This document shows, piece by piece, positions 10,437 to 19,172 of a stretch of DNA of 64,000 nucleotides. This stretch comes from Verrucosispora sioxanthis. Its GTDB lineage: Bacteria; Actinomycetota; Actinomycetes; Mycobacteriales; Micromonosporaceae. Every line of letters begins with the position of its first letter. Position 1 is the stretch's first letter. The stretch is taken from the NCBI RefSeq assembly GCF_010560025.1, contig NZ_SAIY01000001.1, forward strand, positions 248,001 to 312,000, given 5' to 3'. Below the pieces are notes generated by a model that saw only the letters and a program-made list of their open reading frames with translations, did no database searches and was not told the origin of the DNA. The position numbers and the translations under genes were made by a program.

Positions 10437-11588
10437 ATGCGGGCGCCGAACGAGCCGAGCGGACCTACCACCGGTCGGCGAATCACCGGGTCGGTGGCGG
10501 GCCTGGCCGCGGTGGCCGGACTCGCCACCGCGGCCTGGGCCGCACGCAACGTGCCGGCCGCGATCGGCGGCCGGCTGGCTGGCGCGCGGGCCGAACGGGC
10601 GGCCCGGTCACCACAGTTCCGCGACGGCACCTTCCACAACCGGGCGGACACCCGCACGATGGTGCCCGCCTCCGACCGCAACCTGTTCCGGGAACTGCTC
10701 TTCGGCAAGCAGAAGCGTCGGCCGGGCGCACCCGTGCCACTGCTGCGGCCGTCCGCCGAGACCGGCATCGACCCGGCGCGCGAGCTGAACGTCGTCTGGT
10801 ACGGCCACGCCTCCGCCCTGATCGAGATCGAGGGTCGACGGGTGCTGCTGGACCCGGTGTGGAGCGACAGGTGCTCCCCCTCGACGGCGGTCGGCCCGCG
10901 CCGGCTGCACCAACCGCCGGTACGCCTCGACGAACTGCCCCGCCTCGACGCGATCCTGATCTCGCACGACCATTACGACCATCTCGACATGGGCACGGTG
11001 CGGGAACTGACCGCCCGGCAGTCGGCGCCGTTCCTGGTGCCGCTCGGGGTCGGTGCCCACCTCGACCGCTGGGGCGTACCGGCGGAGCGGATCATCGAGC
11101 TGGACTGGTCGCAGACCCACCGGGTGGCCGAGCTGGAAATCTCCTGCACCGCCGCCCAGCACTTCTCCGGTCGGGGCCTGCGCCGCAACGGCACCTTGTG
11201 GAGCTCCTGGGTGGTGGCCGGTCGGCAGCGCCGCGTCTACTACACCGGAGACTCCGGCTACTTCGGCGGGTACGCCGAGATCGGCGCCGCGCACGGGCCG
11301 TTCGACGTGACGCTGATGCAGATCGGCGCGTACGACCGGGCCTGGCCCGGCATCCACATGTTCCCGGAGGAGGCCGTCGCCGCCCACCTGGACCTGCGCG
11401 GTGGGCTGTTCCTGCCGGTGCACTGGGGCACGTTCAACCTCGCGCTGCACGACTGGTCCGAGCCGGTGGACCGGCTCTGGGCCGAGGCGAAGGCCCGCGA
11501 CGTGCGGCTGGCCGTGCCACGCCCCGGTGAGCGGGTGGTGGTCGACGACCCGCCGCCGGTCGACGGCTGGTGGCAGGCCATCGCCTGA
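10437..11588 (+). CDS. Metallo-beta-lactamase-fold hydrolase (UlaG / NAPE-PLD-like)
   Basis: A 383-residue protein with an N-terminal hydrophobic segment (residues about 15-45) that may anchor it to the membrane. The MBL domain begins near residue 118 (VVWYGHASALIE). The metal motif HDHYDHLD is at 177-184, with further ligands in AAQHFSGRG, YYTGDSGY and LPVHWGTF. This pattern is that of UlaG-type and N-acyl-phosphatidylethanolamine phospholipase D-like hydrolases; the substrate is unknown. The ATG at 10437 follows a G-rich ribosome site (agaggggggacc), which favours it over starts further upstream. It follows the serine hydrolase by 52 bp on the same strand and may be co-transcribed. Confidence 0.85.
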   Translation: MRAPNEPSGPTTGRRITGSVAGLAAVAGLATAAWAARNVPAAIGGRLAGARAERAARSPQFRDGTFHNRADTRTMVPASDRNLFRELLFGKQKRRPGAPVPLLRPSAETGIDPARELNVVWYGHASALIEIEGRRVLLDPVWSDRCSPSTAVGPRRLHQPPVRLDELPRLDAILISHDHYDHLDMGTVRELTARQSAPFLVPLGVGAHLDRWGVPAERIIELDWSQTHRVAELEISCTAAQHFSGRGLRRNGTLWSSWVVAGRQRRVYYTGDSGYFGGYAEIGAAHGPFDVTLMQIGAYDRAWPGIHMFPEEAVAAHLDLRGGLFLPVHWGTFNLALHDWSEPVDRLWAEAKARDVRLAVPRPGERVVVDDPPPVDGWWQAIA

Positions 11589-11624
11589 GTAGCCGCTGCC
11601 CCGACGGACCCGAGCCGGGTCGCC

Positions 11625-13136
11625 TCAGAGGACGAAGGCGTCGGTCCAGAGGGCGCCGGAGCGGCCGGAGAGCGCGTCCAGCATCGCCACCGCCTGACCG
11701 TCGGTGAGCTGGGCGACGAAGTCCACGATGGCCCGGCCGCGCGCCTTGCCGATCCGGTCCGGGGTACGCGGATGCAGTTCCGCCTCGGCCAGCTCCACCA
11801 GGTCGTGCAGCCGCCGGGGCAGCCGGGACTCCTCCTCCGGGTCGAGCAGCCACTCCCGCAGCGCCTCGACCAGGGTGTCGAGCAGCCGGGCCTGACCACG
11901 CTGGTGCAACGCCAGGTCGGGACGGGCCAGCACGAACCGGTGGTGCACGAACTTGAGCACCTGCACCTCGTGCCACTGCGCCGGGGCCAGCAGCACGTGC
12001 CCGGAACGTACGGCGGGCTGCTCGACGACGGTGATCGCGTCCACGAAACGGGCGGTCCACCGGGCGGAGAAGCGGGCCACGTACTGCTCCGCCTCGATGG
12101 AGCCGTCGAACGGCAACGCCAGCAGCCCCTCGACCAGTTCCTCCCGGACGTGTTCGACGGCGGCGGCGAACGCCTCGTCGTCGGCGATCCAGGCGTCCTT
12201 GTGGTGCAGTTGGCGGCGCAGCCGCTCGATCGACGAGCCGGGCCGACGGGCCGAGGTGGCCAGCGCGGAATCGGTGATCGCCCGCAGGTGGCCGCCCTCG
12301 CGCTGCCAGGCCATCAGCTCGGCGGCCACCGCGCCCTGCTGGAGCACACCCACCCGGTAGAAGTCCTCCACGTCGTGGATGGCGTACGCGATGTCGTCGG
12401 CAGTGTCCATCACCGACGCCTCGACGGTCTGCTGCCAGTCGGCGATCCGGCCGGCGAACGGTGCCCGCGCCTGCCGCAGGTCGTCCAGCTCCGTGCGGTA
12501 CGCCCCGAACTTCAACGAGCCGCTGTCCGGGTCGTCCGGCGGCGGGGTGGCGCCGCGCGGCGGCGGATCCATCGTCCGGGGGTGCGGGTCGGGGTGGTCC
12601 AGCCGGGTCCACGGGTACTTCAGCATCGCCGCCCGCACCGCCGCCGTCAGATCCAGGCCGGTGGTCGCCGCGCCCCGGATCTCGGTCGAGGTGACGATCC
12701 GGTACGACTGGGCGTTGCCCTCGAACCCGTCGGTCAGGCCGAGCCGGTGCCGGGCCAGCCGGTCCAGCACCCGCTCCCCCAGGTGCCCGAAGGGCGGGTG
12801 ACCGAGGTCGTGGGCGAGCGCGGCGGCCTCCACCACGTCCGGGTCGCAGCCGCCCAGCTTCTCCACCAGGTCGCGTTGCTGGCCGTCGGCGGTGAGCCGC
12901 TCGGCGATCGCCCGGGCCACCTGGGCGACCTTGAGACTGTGGGTGAGCCGGTTGTGCACCAGCAGCCCGGACCCGCCCGGGCTGACCACCTGGGTGACGC
13001 CACCGAGCCGGGTGAAGAACGGCGAGCCGACGATGCGGTCCCGGTCGGCCCGGAACGGGCTGGTCGCCAGGTCGCCGAGGGCCCGCGCGCTGCCACCGAA
13101 GAGTCGGCGCGCCCGGGGGTCCGCAGGTGGTTCCAT
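11625..13136 (-). CDS. dgt: Deoxyguanosinetriphosphate triphosphohydrolase-like HD protein
   Basis: A 503-residue HD-domain phosphohydrolase of the dGTPase family, expected to cut dNTPs to a nucleoside and triphosphate and so help control nucleotide pools or DNA quality. The metal-binding residues are visible: His66 in NRLTHSLK, the HD pair at 109-110 in AALAHDLGHPPFGH, and a later Asp in VMDTADDIAYAIHD. The length suits the family. The start may be the ATG at 13136 or a GTG at 13145; neither has a clear ribosome site. It is divergent from tex. Confidence 0.88.
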   Translation of the reverse strand: MEPPADPRARRLFGGSARALGDLATSPFRADRDRIVGSPFFTRLGGVTQVVSPGGSGLLVHNRLTHSLKVAQVARAIAERLTADGQQRDLVEKLGGCDPDVVEAAALAHDLGHPPFGHLGERVLDRLARHRLGLTDGFEGNAQSYRIVTSTEIRGAATTGLDLTAAVRAAMLKYPWTRLDHPDPHPRTMDPPPRGATPPPDDPDSGSLKFGAYRTELDDLRQARAPFAGRIADWQQTVEASVMDTADDIAYAIHDVEDFYRVGVLQQGAVAAELMAWQREGGHLRAITDSALATSARRPGSSIERLRRQLHHKDAWIADDEAFAAAVEHVREELVEGLLALPFDGSIEAEQYVARFSARWTARFVDAITVVEQPAVRSGHVLLAPAQWHEVQVLKFVHHRFVLARPDLALHQRGQARLLDTLVEALREWLLDPEEESRLPRRLHDLVELAEAELHPRTPDRIGKARGRAIVDFVAQLTDGQAVAMLDALSGRSGALWTDAFVL

Positions 13137-13198
13137 GATCGCCACGGTAGCCCGGCAGAATGCACCACGGAACCCACACCCGAAGGCGGAGCGACATC

Positions 13199-15661
13199 GT
13201 GACCCTCTCTGTTCATCAGCGGATCGCCGAGGAACTCGGCGTCGCCGAGCGCCAGGTACGCGCGGCCGTGGAGCTGCTCGACGGTGGTGCCACCGTGCCG
13301 TTCATCGCGCGGTACCGGAAGGAGGCCACCGGCCTGCTCGACGACACCCAGCTGCGCACCCTGGAGGAGCGCCTGCGGTACCTGCGGGAGCTGGACGAGC
13401 GGCGCGCGGCGGTGCTGGAGTCCATCCGTTCCCAGGGCAAGCTCGACGAGGCCCTGGAAGCGCAGATCATGGCGGCCGACTCGAAGTCCCGCCTGGAGGA
13501 CATCTACCTGCCGTACAAGCCGAAGCGGCGGACCCGGGCGCAGATCGCCCGTGAGGCGGGGCTGGAGCCCCTCGCCGACACGCTGCTCGGCGACCCGACC
13601 CAGGACCCGCGCGCGACCGCCGCGACCTTCGTCGACGCCGACAAGGGGGTGGCCGACGCCGCCGCCGCGCTGGACGGGGCGCGGGCCATCCTGATCGAAC
13701 GGTTCGCCGAGGACGCCGACCTGATCGGCACGCTGCGCGAGCAGATGTGGTCGCGGGGCCGGCTGGTGTCCCGGGTACGCGAGGGACAGGAGAGCGCCGG
13801 GGCGAAGTTCGCCGACTACTTCGACTTCGCCGAGCCGTACCCGAAGCTGCCCTCGCACCGCATCCTGGCCATGTTCCGGGGCGAGAAGGAGGGCGTACTC
13901 GATCTGACCATGGATCCGGAGTCCGACGGCGACGTCGACGCGGTGGCCAGCGGGCCGACCCGCTACGAGGCCGCCATCGCTGGCCGGTTCGGGGTGAGCG
14001 ACCGGGGGCGGCCCGCCGACAAGTGGCTCGCCGACACGGTGCGCTGGGCGTGGCGTACCCGCATCCTCATCCACCTCGGCGCGGACCTGCGGATGCGACT
14101 GTGGCAGGCGGCCGAGGAGGAGGCCGTCCGGGTCTTCGCCACCAACCTGCGCGACCTGCTGCTGGCCGCGCCGGCCGGCGCCCGGCCCACGATGGGACTG
14201 GACCCGGGCCTGCGGACCGGGGTGAAGGTGGCCGTGGTGGACGCCACCGGCAAGGTGGTCGCCACCGACACGATCTACCCGCACGAGCCGCGCCGGCAGT
14301 GGGACGCCTCGCTGCACACCCTCGCCACGCTGGCCGCCGCGCACGGGGTCGAGCTGATCGCCATCGGCAACGGCACGGCCAGCCGGGAGACCGACAAGCT
14401 CGCCGGTGACCTGATCAAACGGCACCCGGAGCTGAAGCTGACCAAGGTCGTGGTCTCCGAGGCCGGCGCGTCGGTCTACTCGGCCTCCGCGTACGCCGCC
14501 CAGGAACTGCCCGGGCTGGACGTGTCGCTGCGCGGCGCGGTCTCCATCGCCCGCCGGTTGCAGGACCCGCTCGCCGAGCTGGTGAAGATCGACCCGCGCT
14601 CCATCGGGGTCGGGCAGTACCAGCACGACCTGTCCGAGGTGAAGCTGTCCCGGTCGCTGGACGCGGTGGTGGAGGACTGCGTCAACGGCGTCGGCGTGGA
14701 CGTCAACACCGCCTCCGCGCCGCTGCTGACCCGGGTTTCCGGCATCGGTGCCGGGCTGGCCGAGAACATCGTGCTGCACCGGGACGCCAACGGTCCGTTC
14801 CGTACCCGGGCCGAGTTGAAGAAGGTGGCCCGGCTCGGCCCGAAGGCGTTCGAGCAGTGCGCCGGCTTCCTGCGCATCCCCGGCGGCGACGACCCGCTGG
14901 ACTCCTCGAGCGTGCACCCCGAGGCGTACCCGGTGGTGCGCCGGATTCTGGCCAGCACCGGCCAGGACCTGCGGTCGATCATCGGCAAGAGTTCCATCCT
15001 GCGCGGGCTGCGCGCGACCGACTTCGTCGACGAGACGTTCGGCCTGCCCACCGTCACCGACATCCTCGCCGAGCTGGAGAAGCCGGGCCGCGACCCCCGG
15101 CCGGAGTTCAAGACGGCGACCTTCGTCGAGGGTGTGGAGAAGATCGGTGACCTGACGCCGGGGATGGTGCTGGAGGGCGTGGTCACCAACGTGGCCGCGT
15201 TCGGCGCGTTCGTGGACGTCGGCGTGCACCAGGACGGGCTGGTGCACGTGTCGGCGATGTCCCGCACCTTCGTGAAGGACCCGCGCGACGTGGTCAAGTC
15301 CGGCGACGTGGTGAAAGTCAAGGTGCTGGACGTCGACGTACCGCGCAAGCGCATCTCGCTGACCCTGCGCCTGGACGACGAGTCCGAGCCCGGCGCCGGA
15401 CGCGGTGGCGGCCGGGACGGCGCGGCCGGGCAGGACCGCGCTGGCCAGGGCGGTCGGAGTGGCCAGGGCGGTCGGAGTGGCCAGGGCGGTCGGAGTGGCC
15501 AGGGCCGCGACGGGCAGGGCGGACAGGGCCGTACCGGCCAGGGCGGGCAGGGCGGCCAGGGCCGTGGCGCGCAGGGCGGGCAGGTGCGCCAGGGACGCGG
15601 CGCGGCGGCACCCGCCGACGGCGCGATGGCCGACGCGCTGCGCCGCGCCGGCCTGCTCTAG
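13199..15661 (+). CDS. tex: Tex-family RNA-binding transcription accessory protein with a Gly/Gln/Arg-rich tail
   Basis: An 820-residue Tex protein, thought to bind RNA and influence transcription or ribosome-associated processes. Domains in order: the helical N-terminal Tex domain (1-330); a YqgF/RNase-H-like fold starting at [17 protein letters not shown] (about 333); helix-hairpin-helix repeats (about 500-550, [12 protein letters not shown]); and an S1 domain (about 650-728, [18 protein letters not shown]). After the S1 domain comes about 90 residues of low-complexity tail made of GQGGRS and related units. Ordinary Tex proteins end soon after S1, so the tail is an extension. The GTG at 13199 has a GGCGGAG ribosome site. 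Confidence 0.93.
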   Translation: MTLSVHQRIAEELGVAERQVRAAVELLDGGATVPFIARYRKEATGLLDDTQLRTLEERLRYLRELDERRAAVLESIRSQGKLDEALEAQIMAADSKSRLEDIYLPYKPKRRTRAQIAREAGLEPLADTLLGDPTQDPRATAATFVDADKGVADAAAALDGARAILIERFAEDADLIGTLREQMWSRGRLVSRVREGQESAGAKFADYFDFAEPYPKLPSHRILAMFRGEKEGVLDLTMDPESDGDVDAVASGPTRYEAAIAGRFGVSDRGRPADKWLADTVRWAWRTRILIHLGADLRMRLWQAAEEEAVRVFATNLRDLLLAAPAGARPTMGLDPGLRTGVKVAVVDATGKVVATDTIYPHEPRRQWDASLHTLATLAAAHGVELIAIGNGTASRETDKLAGDLIKRHPELKLTKVVVSEAGASVYSASAYAAQELPGLDVSLRGAVSIARRLQDPLAELVKIDPRSIGVGQYQHDLSEVKLSRSLDAVVEDCVNGVGVDVNTASAPLLTRVSGIGAGLAENIVLHRDANGPFRTRAELKKVARLGPKAFEQCAGFLRIPGGDDPLDSSSVHPEAYPVVRRILASTGQDLRSIIGKSSILRGLRATDFVDETFGLPTVTDILAELEKPGRDPRPEFKTATFVEGVEKIGDLTPGMVLEGVVTNVAAFGAFVDVGVHQDGLVHVSAMSRTFVKDPRDVVKSGDVVKVKVLDVDVPRKRISLTLRLDDESEPGAGRGGGRDGAAGQDRAGQGGRSGQGGRSGQGGRSGQGRDGQGGQGRTGQGGQGGQGRGAQGGQVRQGRGAAAPADGAMADALRRAGLL
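15443..15496 (+). repeat. Three perfect 18-bp tandem repeats inside the tex tail
   Basis: The 18-bp unit ggccagggcggtcggagt occurs three times without change at 15443-15460, 15461-15478 and 15479-15496, followed by a partial copy. Each unit encodes GQGGRS-type residues in frame, so gain or loss of a unit would change tail length by six residues without breaking the gene. Confidence 0.9.
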
Positions 15662-15703
15662 AGAGAGCCCTCTCGTCAACGGCCGAGCCATATACCACCT
15701 CGC

Positions 15704-15778
15704 GCCCTTTGCTCTGCTTCAACGGACGCAACGGTTCCGCTGCACCGCTGGTGCGTGGGTTGAAGCAGAGCAAAGGGC
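15704..15778. repeat. Perfect 20-bp inverted repeat downstream of tex
   Basis: Arms 15704-15723 (gccctttgctctgcttcaac) and 15759-15778 are exact reverse complements. The 35-nt loop contains a further acgca/tgcgt pairing. A weaker hairpin follows at about 15815-15876 (caacttc...gatg paired with catc...gaagttg). The element could terminate tex or be a member of an interspersed palindromic family. No transposase or target duplication is seen. Confidence 0.75.
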
Positions 15779-15902
15779 CCCAACCCACACCCCGATCCGG
15801 GTTCAACACATCGGACAACTTCGGGGATGGTGCTGCCTCAACCCGTCGCGAGACCGCAGCATCACTGAAGTTGCTGACGGCGCCAGGGGTAGGGGGTGGG
15901 GA

Positions 15903-15935
15903 GGGCGGCGGGCGGCGGGCGGCGGGCGGCGGGCG
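15903..15935 (+). repeat. 7-bp tandem repeat (gggcggc) x4.7, G-quadruplex-capable
   Basis: Four exact copies of gggcggc (15903-15930) are followed by gggcg. The run lies 11 bp upstream of the GTG at 15946 taken as the start of the next gene. The unit length is not a multiple of three, and the strand has many closely spaced G-runs. Confidence 0.85.
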
Positions 15936-15945
15936 TACCGTCGGG

Positions 15946-16380
15946 GTGGGGAGCGACGGCGGCGCGGAGTGGCGGGAGACGCAGCGGCAGGCGGTGCTGG
16001 CGCACGCGGCGGCCGCACAGCGGCGCCGGGAGGCCGAGCAGGCGGAGGCGGCGGCACTGGTCAGCGCGTTCGTCGCCGAGGCGCGGCGGCGCGGCCTGGC
16101 CACCACCCGACTCGTCGCCCGGTCGCATGACGGCCGGGCCCGCTACCGGACCGGCCTGCACGGCTGGTACATCGACCGGGCGCGCAGCCGGGCGGTCGAC
16201 GTGCACGGTCGTTTTCACCTGCTGACCGTGCCGCGCTCACTGCGCGCCCGGCTCCTCGGTGCCGATCCGCAGCCCGACCCGGCCCCGCTGATCGTCGGCG
16301 AAGGTGCTCGGGACGGCGAGTCGCTACCGCTGCGGATCATGTTGCAGCGGCGGCTCGACGCGGCCGACGCGGACCTCTGA
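15946..16380 (+). CDS. Hypothetical protein, Ala/Arg-rich N-terminus
   Basis: A 144-residue protein I do not recognise. Residues about 7-50 form a charged, alanine-rich helix (TQRQAVLAHAAAAQRRREAE) that may be a coiled coil. The second half is more globular, with short aromatic motifs (YRTGLHGWYIDRAR) and a basic, hydrophobic mix. No signal peptide or membrane span is seen. The frame stays open upstream through the repeats and hairpins, but I place the start at the GTG at 15946 because everything before it is repetitive. It lies between tex and the polysaccharide cluster with no sign of coupling to either. Confidence 0.6.
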   Translation: MGSDGGAEWRETQRQAVLAHAAAAQRRREAEQAEAAALVSAFVAEARRRGLATTRLVARSHDGRARYRTGLHGWYIDRARSRAVDVHGRFHLLTVPRSLRARLLGADPQPDPAPLIVGEGARDGESLPLRIMLQRRLDAADADL

Positions 16381-16562
16381 CCAGCGGCTGAGCGACACAC
16401 CCGAGCTGACGCGGCGCGCCGGGACGCGTGTCCTTTGCATGTCCTCGCGGGTTGACGTGTCGGGATCCGTGTTGACTGTCGCCATTTTCCGAAATCACGA
16501 GCGCTCAGTCTGATACAACCCGTTTGTCTGCTATGACCGTTTGACGTACGGAGGTCAGAACG

Positions 16563-17216
16563 GTGCCCGTATCCTCGGTGACCGCGCCGACGCGCTCGCC
16601 CCGGCCCGCGCGGCCGGACGACCCGGTCAAGCGGCTGTTCGACGTGGTCGTCGCGACCGTGCTGCTGCTGCTGACCGCGCCGTTGATGGCGGTGGTCGCG
16701 GCGGCGGTCGCGGTACGGCTGGGCCGACCGGTGCTCTTCCGGCAGTGCCGCATCGGACGAGACGACCGGCCGTTCGAGTTGATCAAATTTCGCACCATGC
16801 GGGCGCCCGATTCGGCCCGGGGATTGCTGACCGACGCCGACCGGCTCACCCCGCTCGGCCGCTGGCTGCGGGCCACCAGTCTGGACGAGCTGCCGACGCT
16901 CTGGTGCGTGCTGCGGGGTGACATGAGCCTCGTCGGTCCCCGACCGCTGCTGCCGCAGTACCTGAGCCGGTACTCCCCCACCCAGGCGCGTCGGCACGAG
17001 GTGCGCCCCGGCATCACCGGGTTGGCCCAGGTACGCGGACGCAACAGCCTCGACTGGGACGCCAAGTTCTCGCTCGACGTGGAATACGTGACCAGCCGCA
17101 GCCTCCGCCTCGACCTGTCGATCCTGGCCGCAACCGTCGGCACGGTGCTGCGCCGGGACGGCATCTCGGCCGACGGCAACGCCACCATGCCCGAGTTCCT
17201 CGGCAGCCGACGATGA
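16563..17216 (+). CDS. Initiating phosphoglycosyl transferase (PglC/WcaJ-like)
   Basis: A 217-residue small-type polyprenyl-phosphate sugar-1-phosphate transferase. It would load the first sugar onto undecaprenyl phosphate at the inner face of the membrane. One hydrophobic re-entrant segment (about 24-48, FDVVVATVLLLLTAP) precedes the catalytic domain with FRQCRIG, FELIKFRTMR, the Asp-Glu dyad in SLDELPTLW (about 104-112) and SLVGPRPLLPQY. Its short length, without the extra transmembrane half of WbaP-type enzymes, matches PglC. The GTG at 16563 follows a ggagg ribosome site. It overlaps the aminotransferase gene by 4 bp (ATGA) and opens a pgl-like operon. That context suggests the sugar is a diacetylated bacillosamine-type residue; this is inference. 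Confidence 0.88.
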   Translation: MPVSSVTAPTRSPRPARPDDPVKRLFDVVVATVLLLLTAPLMAVVAAAVAVRLGRPVLFRQCRIGRDDRPFELIKFRTMRAPDSARGLLTDADRLTPLGRWLRATSLDELPTLWCVLRGDMSLVGPRPLLPQYLSRYSPTQARRHEVRPGITGLAQVRGRNSLDWDAKFSLDVEYVTSRSLRLDLSILAATVGTVLRRDGISADGNATMPEFLGSRR

Positions 17217-18361
17217 CCGGCACCATTCACCTGTCCGCGCCGGACATCGGACCGCTGGAGGAGTCGTACCTGATCGCGGCGCTGCGCTCCGGGTGGGTGG
17301 CGCCGGTCGGGCCGGATCTCGACGCCTTCGAGCGGGAGGTCGCCGCCCGGGTGGGCACCCGGGGCGCGGTGGCGGTCAGTTCCGGCACCGCCGCGCTGCA
17401 CCTGGCGCTGCTGGGCCTGGGCGTCGGCCCGGGGGACGTGGTGCTGGTACCCACGCTGACCTTCGTGGCCACCGCCAACGCGGTCCGCTACACCGGGGCC
17501 CGACCGGTCTTCGTCGACTGCGATCCGCGCACCGGCAACCTCGACGTCGCCCTCGTCGCTGAACTGCTGCGGGACCTGCGCTCGCGCGGGGAGCGGATCG
17601 GCGCGGTGATCCCGGTCGACATGTTCGGCAGTTGCGCCGACTACGCCGCGCTGCTGCCGATCTGCGCCGCCGCCGACGTCGCGGTGGTCGAAGATGCCGC
17701 GGAGGCGCTCGGTGCCACACATCTCGGCCGACCGGCCGGTTCCTTCGGCCGGGTGGGCGCCCTCTCCTTCAACGGAAACAAGATCATGACCACCTCCGGC
17801 GGTGGCATGCTCGTCGGCGACGATGTGGCGCTGCTCGACCGGGCGCGGCACCTGTCCACCCAGGCGCGCGAGCCGGTGGCGCACTACGAGCACCGGGAGA
17901 CCGGATACAACTACCGGTTGAGCAACCTGCTCGCGGCGTTGGGGCGGGCTCAGCTGATCCGGCTGGACGGGATGATCGACCGGCGCCGGCGGCTGCGCGA
18001 CCGGTACGCCAAACTCTTCGCCCCGGTGCCCGGGGCCGCGCTGGTCGGCGCCGAGGACGCCGGTTCCAACTGCTGGCTCACCAGCATCCGGGTCGACCCG
18101 CGCCGTTCCGGCTGGACCGCGGCGGACCTGGCCGCCCACCTGTCCGCCCGGAACATCGAGACCCGTCCGGTGTGGAAGCCGATGCACCTGCAACCGGCGT
18201 ACGCCGACGCGGAGAGTCGGCTCACCGGAGCCGCCGAACGGCTCTACGCCGAAGGGTTGACCGTGCCCAGCGGCAGCGCCCTCACCGAAGCGCAGGTCAC
18301 CGCCGTGCTCTCGGCGATCGACGAGTTCCTGGCCGCCCGGACCGGAGTTCCGGCACCGTGA
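17213..18361 (+). CDS. PLP-dependent UDP-4-keto-sugar aminotransferase (DegT/DnrJ/EryC1; PglE-like)
   Basis: A 382-residue aspartate-aminotransferase-fold enzyme of the sugar aminotransferase family, expected to convert a UDP-4-keto-6-deoxy-GlcNAc to the 4-amino sugar. The SSGTAALHLAL phosphate-binding segment is near residue 60, the VVEDAAEALG Asp that contacts the pyridine ring near 160, and SFNGNKIMTTSGGGM places the PLP lysine at about residue 190. The latter wording is the one I associate with PglE/LegC-type enzymes. It overlaps the genes on both sides by 4 bp (ATGA before, GTGA after), so it is coupled to the transferase and the acetyltransferase. Confidence 0.88.
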   Translation: MTGTIHLSAPDIGPLEESYLIAALRSGWVAPVGPDLDAFEREVAARVGTRGAVAVSSGTAALHLALLGLGVGPGDVVLVPTLTFVATANAVRYTGARPVFVDCDPRTGNLDVALVAELLRDLRSRGERIGAVIPVDMFGSCADYAALLPICAAADVAVVEDAAEALGATHLGRPAGSFGRVGALSFNGNKIMTTSGGGMLVGDDVALLDRARHLSTQAREPVAHYEHRETGYNYRLSNLLAALGRAQLIRLDGMIDRRRRLRDRYAKLFAPVPGAALVGAEDAGSNCWLTSIRVDPRRSGWTAADLAAHLSARNIETRPVWKPMHLQPAYADAESRLTGAAERLYAEGLTVPSGSALTEAQVTAVLSAIDEFLAARTGVPAP

Positions 18362-19002
18362 CGGTACCCCTGGTCATCGTCGGATGCGGCGGGCACGGTC
18401 GGGAGGTCCTGACCATCACCCGTGCCGTGAACGCCGCCGCTCTCCTGCCGCGGTGGCAGGTCCTGGGCTTCGTCGACGACCGGCCGAGCGAGGTGAACCT
18501 CAAGCGGGTGCAGCGACTCGACGTGCCGTTTCTCGGTGGTCTGTCCTGGTTCGCCGAGGCGCCCGCCGACACCCACCACGTCATCGGTATCGGCGACCCT
18601 CGGGTCCGGCGCGCGGTCGCCGAACGGGTCGACCGGTACGACACAGCGGCGGCCAGTCTCGTACACCCCGACGCCACGCTCGGCCCGGACCTGCGGCACG
18701 GCCCCGGTCTGGTCGCCTTCGCCGGGGCGCGGGTCACCACGAACGTCACTCTCGGGCGGCACGTGCATCTCAACCAGAACTGCACCGTCGGACACGACTG
18801 CGAGCTGGCCGACCACGTGTCGGTGAATCCGCTGGCCGCGATCTCCGGGGAGTGTCGGCTGGCGGAGGGCGTACTCGTCGGCACCACCGCCGCCGTGTTG
18901 CAGGGGCTGCGGGTGGGTCGGGACAGCACCGTCGGCGCGGGTGCCTGCGTGGTTCGGGACGTGCCCGCTGGTGTCGTGGTCAAGGGCGTACCAGCTCGCT
19001 GA
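18358..19002 (+). CDS. Sugar N-acetyltransferase of the PglD/NeuD family
   Basis: A 214-residue protein with an N-terminal Rossmann-like substrate domain (PLVIVGCGGHGREVL, residues about 4-18) and a C-terminal left-handed beta-helix of hexapeptide repeats (about 100-210). The latter includes NQNCTVGHDCELADHV, with the His that serves as base in PglD. It would acetylate the 4-amino group made by the preceding aminotransferase, using acetyl-CoA, in the cytoplasm. It starts at a GTG that overlaps the aminotransferase stop. A long hairpin directly follows the stop. Confidence 0.87.
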   Translation: MTVPLVIVGCGGHGREVLTITRAVNAAALLPRWQVLGFVDDRPSEVNLKRVQRLDVPFLGGLSWFAEAPADTHHVIGIGDPRVRRAVAERVDRYDTAAASLVHPDATLGPDLRHGPGLVAFAGARVTTNVTLGRHVHLNQNCTVGHDCELADHVSVNPLAAISGECRLAEGVLVGTTAAVLQGLRVGRDSTVGAGACVVRDVPAGVVVKGVPAR

Positions 19003-19003
19003 T

Positions 19004-19036
19004 CCGGCCGGTGGCCAGCAGCGATGGCCCGGCCGG
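19004..19036. terminator. GC-rich hairpin directly after the pglD-like gene
   Basis: ccggccggtggcca and tggcccggccgg pair around a short loop with one small bulge, starting 2 bp after the stop at 19002. No T-run follows. It may terminate or attenuate the PGT-aminotransferase-acetyltransferase transcript before the dehydratase gene. Two smaller hairpins (19111-19127, aggagc/gctcct; about 19128-19146, tccgc/gcgga) lie in the leader of the next gene. Confidence 0.5.
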
Positions 19037-19172
19037 TCATCAGGCCCGCGGCGATCAACCAGCAATCCCCGAAAAGCCCACAAAACACTCATAAGGCATG
19101 TAACAAGGACAGGAGCGTATTGCTCCTTCCGCTCGCCCCGGGCGGAAGTGGTCGACAGCACAGGAGCCGCAG

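Noticed and set aside
15443..15496. The tex tail repeats as a CRISPR array
   Set aside because: Units are 18 bp, directly adjacent, with no spacers, and are in frame within a coding region.
12734..15691. A 985-codon open frame on the minus strand opposite tex and dgt
   Set aside because: It is a high-GC shadow of two well-supported genes, has no recognisable domain and starts in the tex tail repeats.
15704..15778. The inverted repeat as an insertion-sequence end
   Set aside because: No transposase frame and no target-site duplication are visible; it is a hairpin, not paired termini around a gene.
15709..15945. An upstream extension of the hypothetical protein through the inverted repeat
   Set aside because: The region consists of palindromic and tandem repeats and has no coding character; the GTG at 15946 is more likely.
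16441..16530. A housekeeping promoter for the phosphoglycosyl transferase gene (TTGACT at 16472, TGATAC at 16511)
   Set aside because: The spacing is 33 bp, far outside the normal range; no better pair was found.
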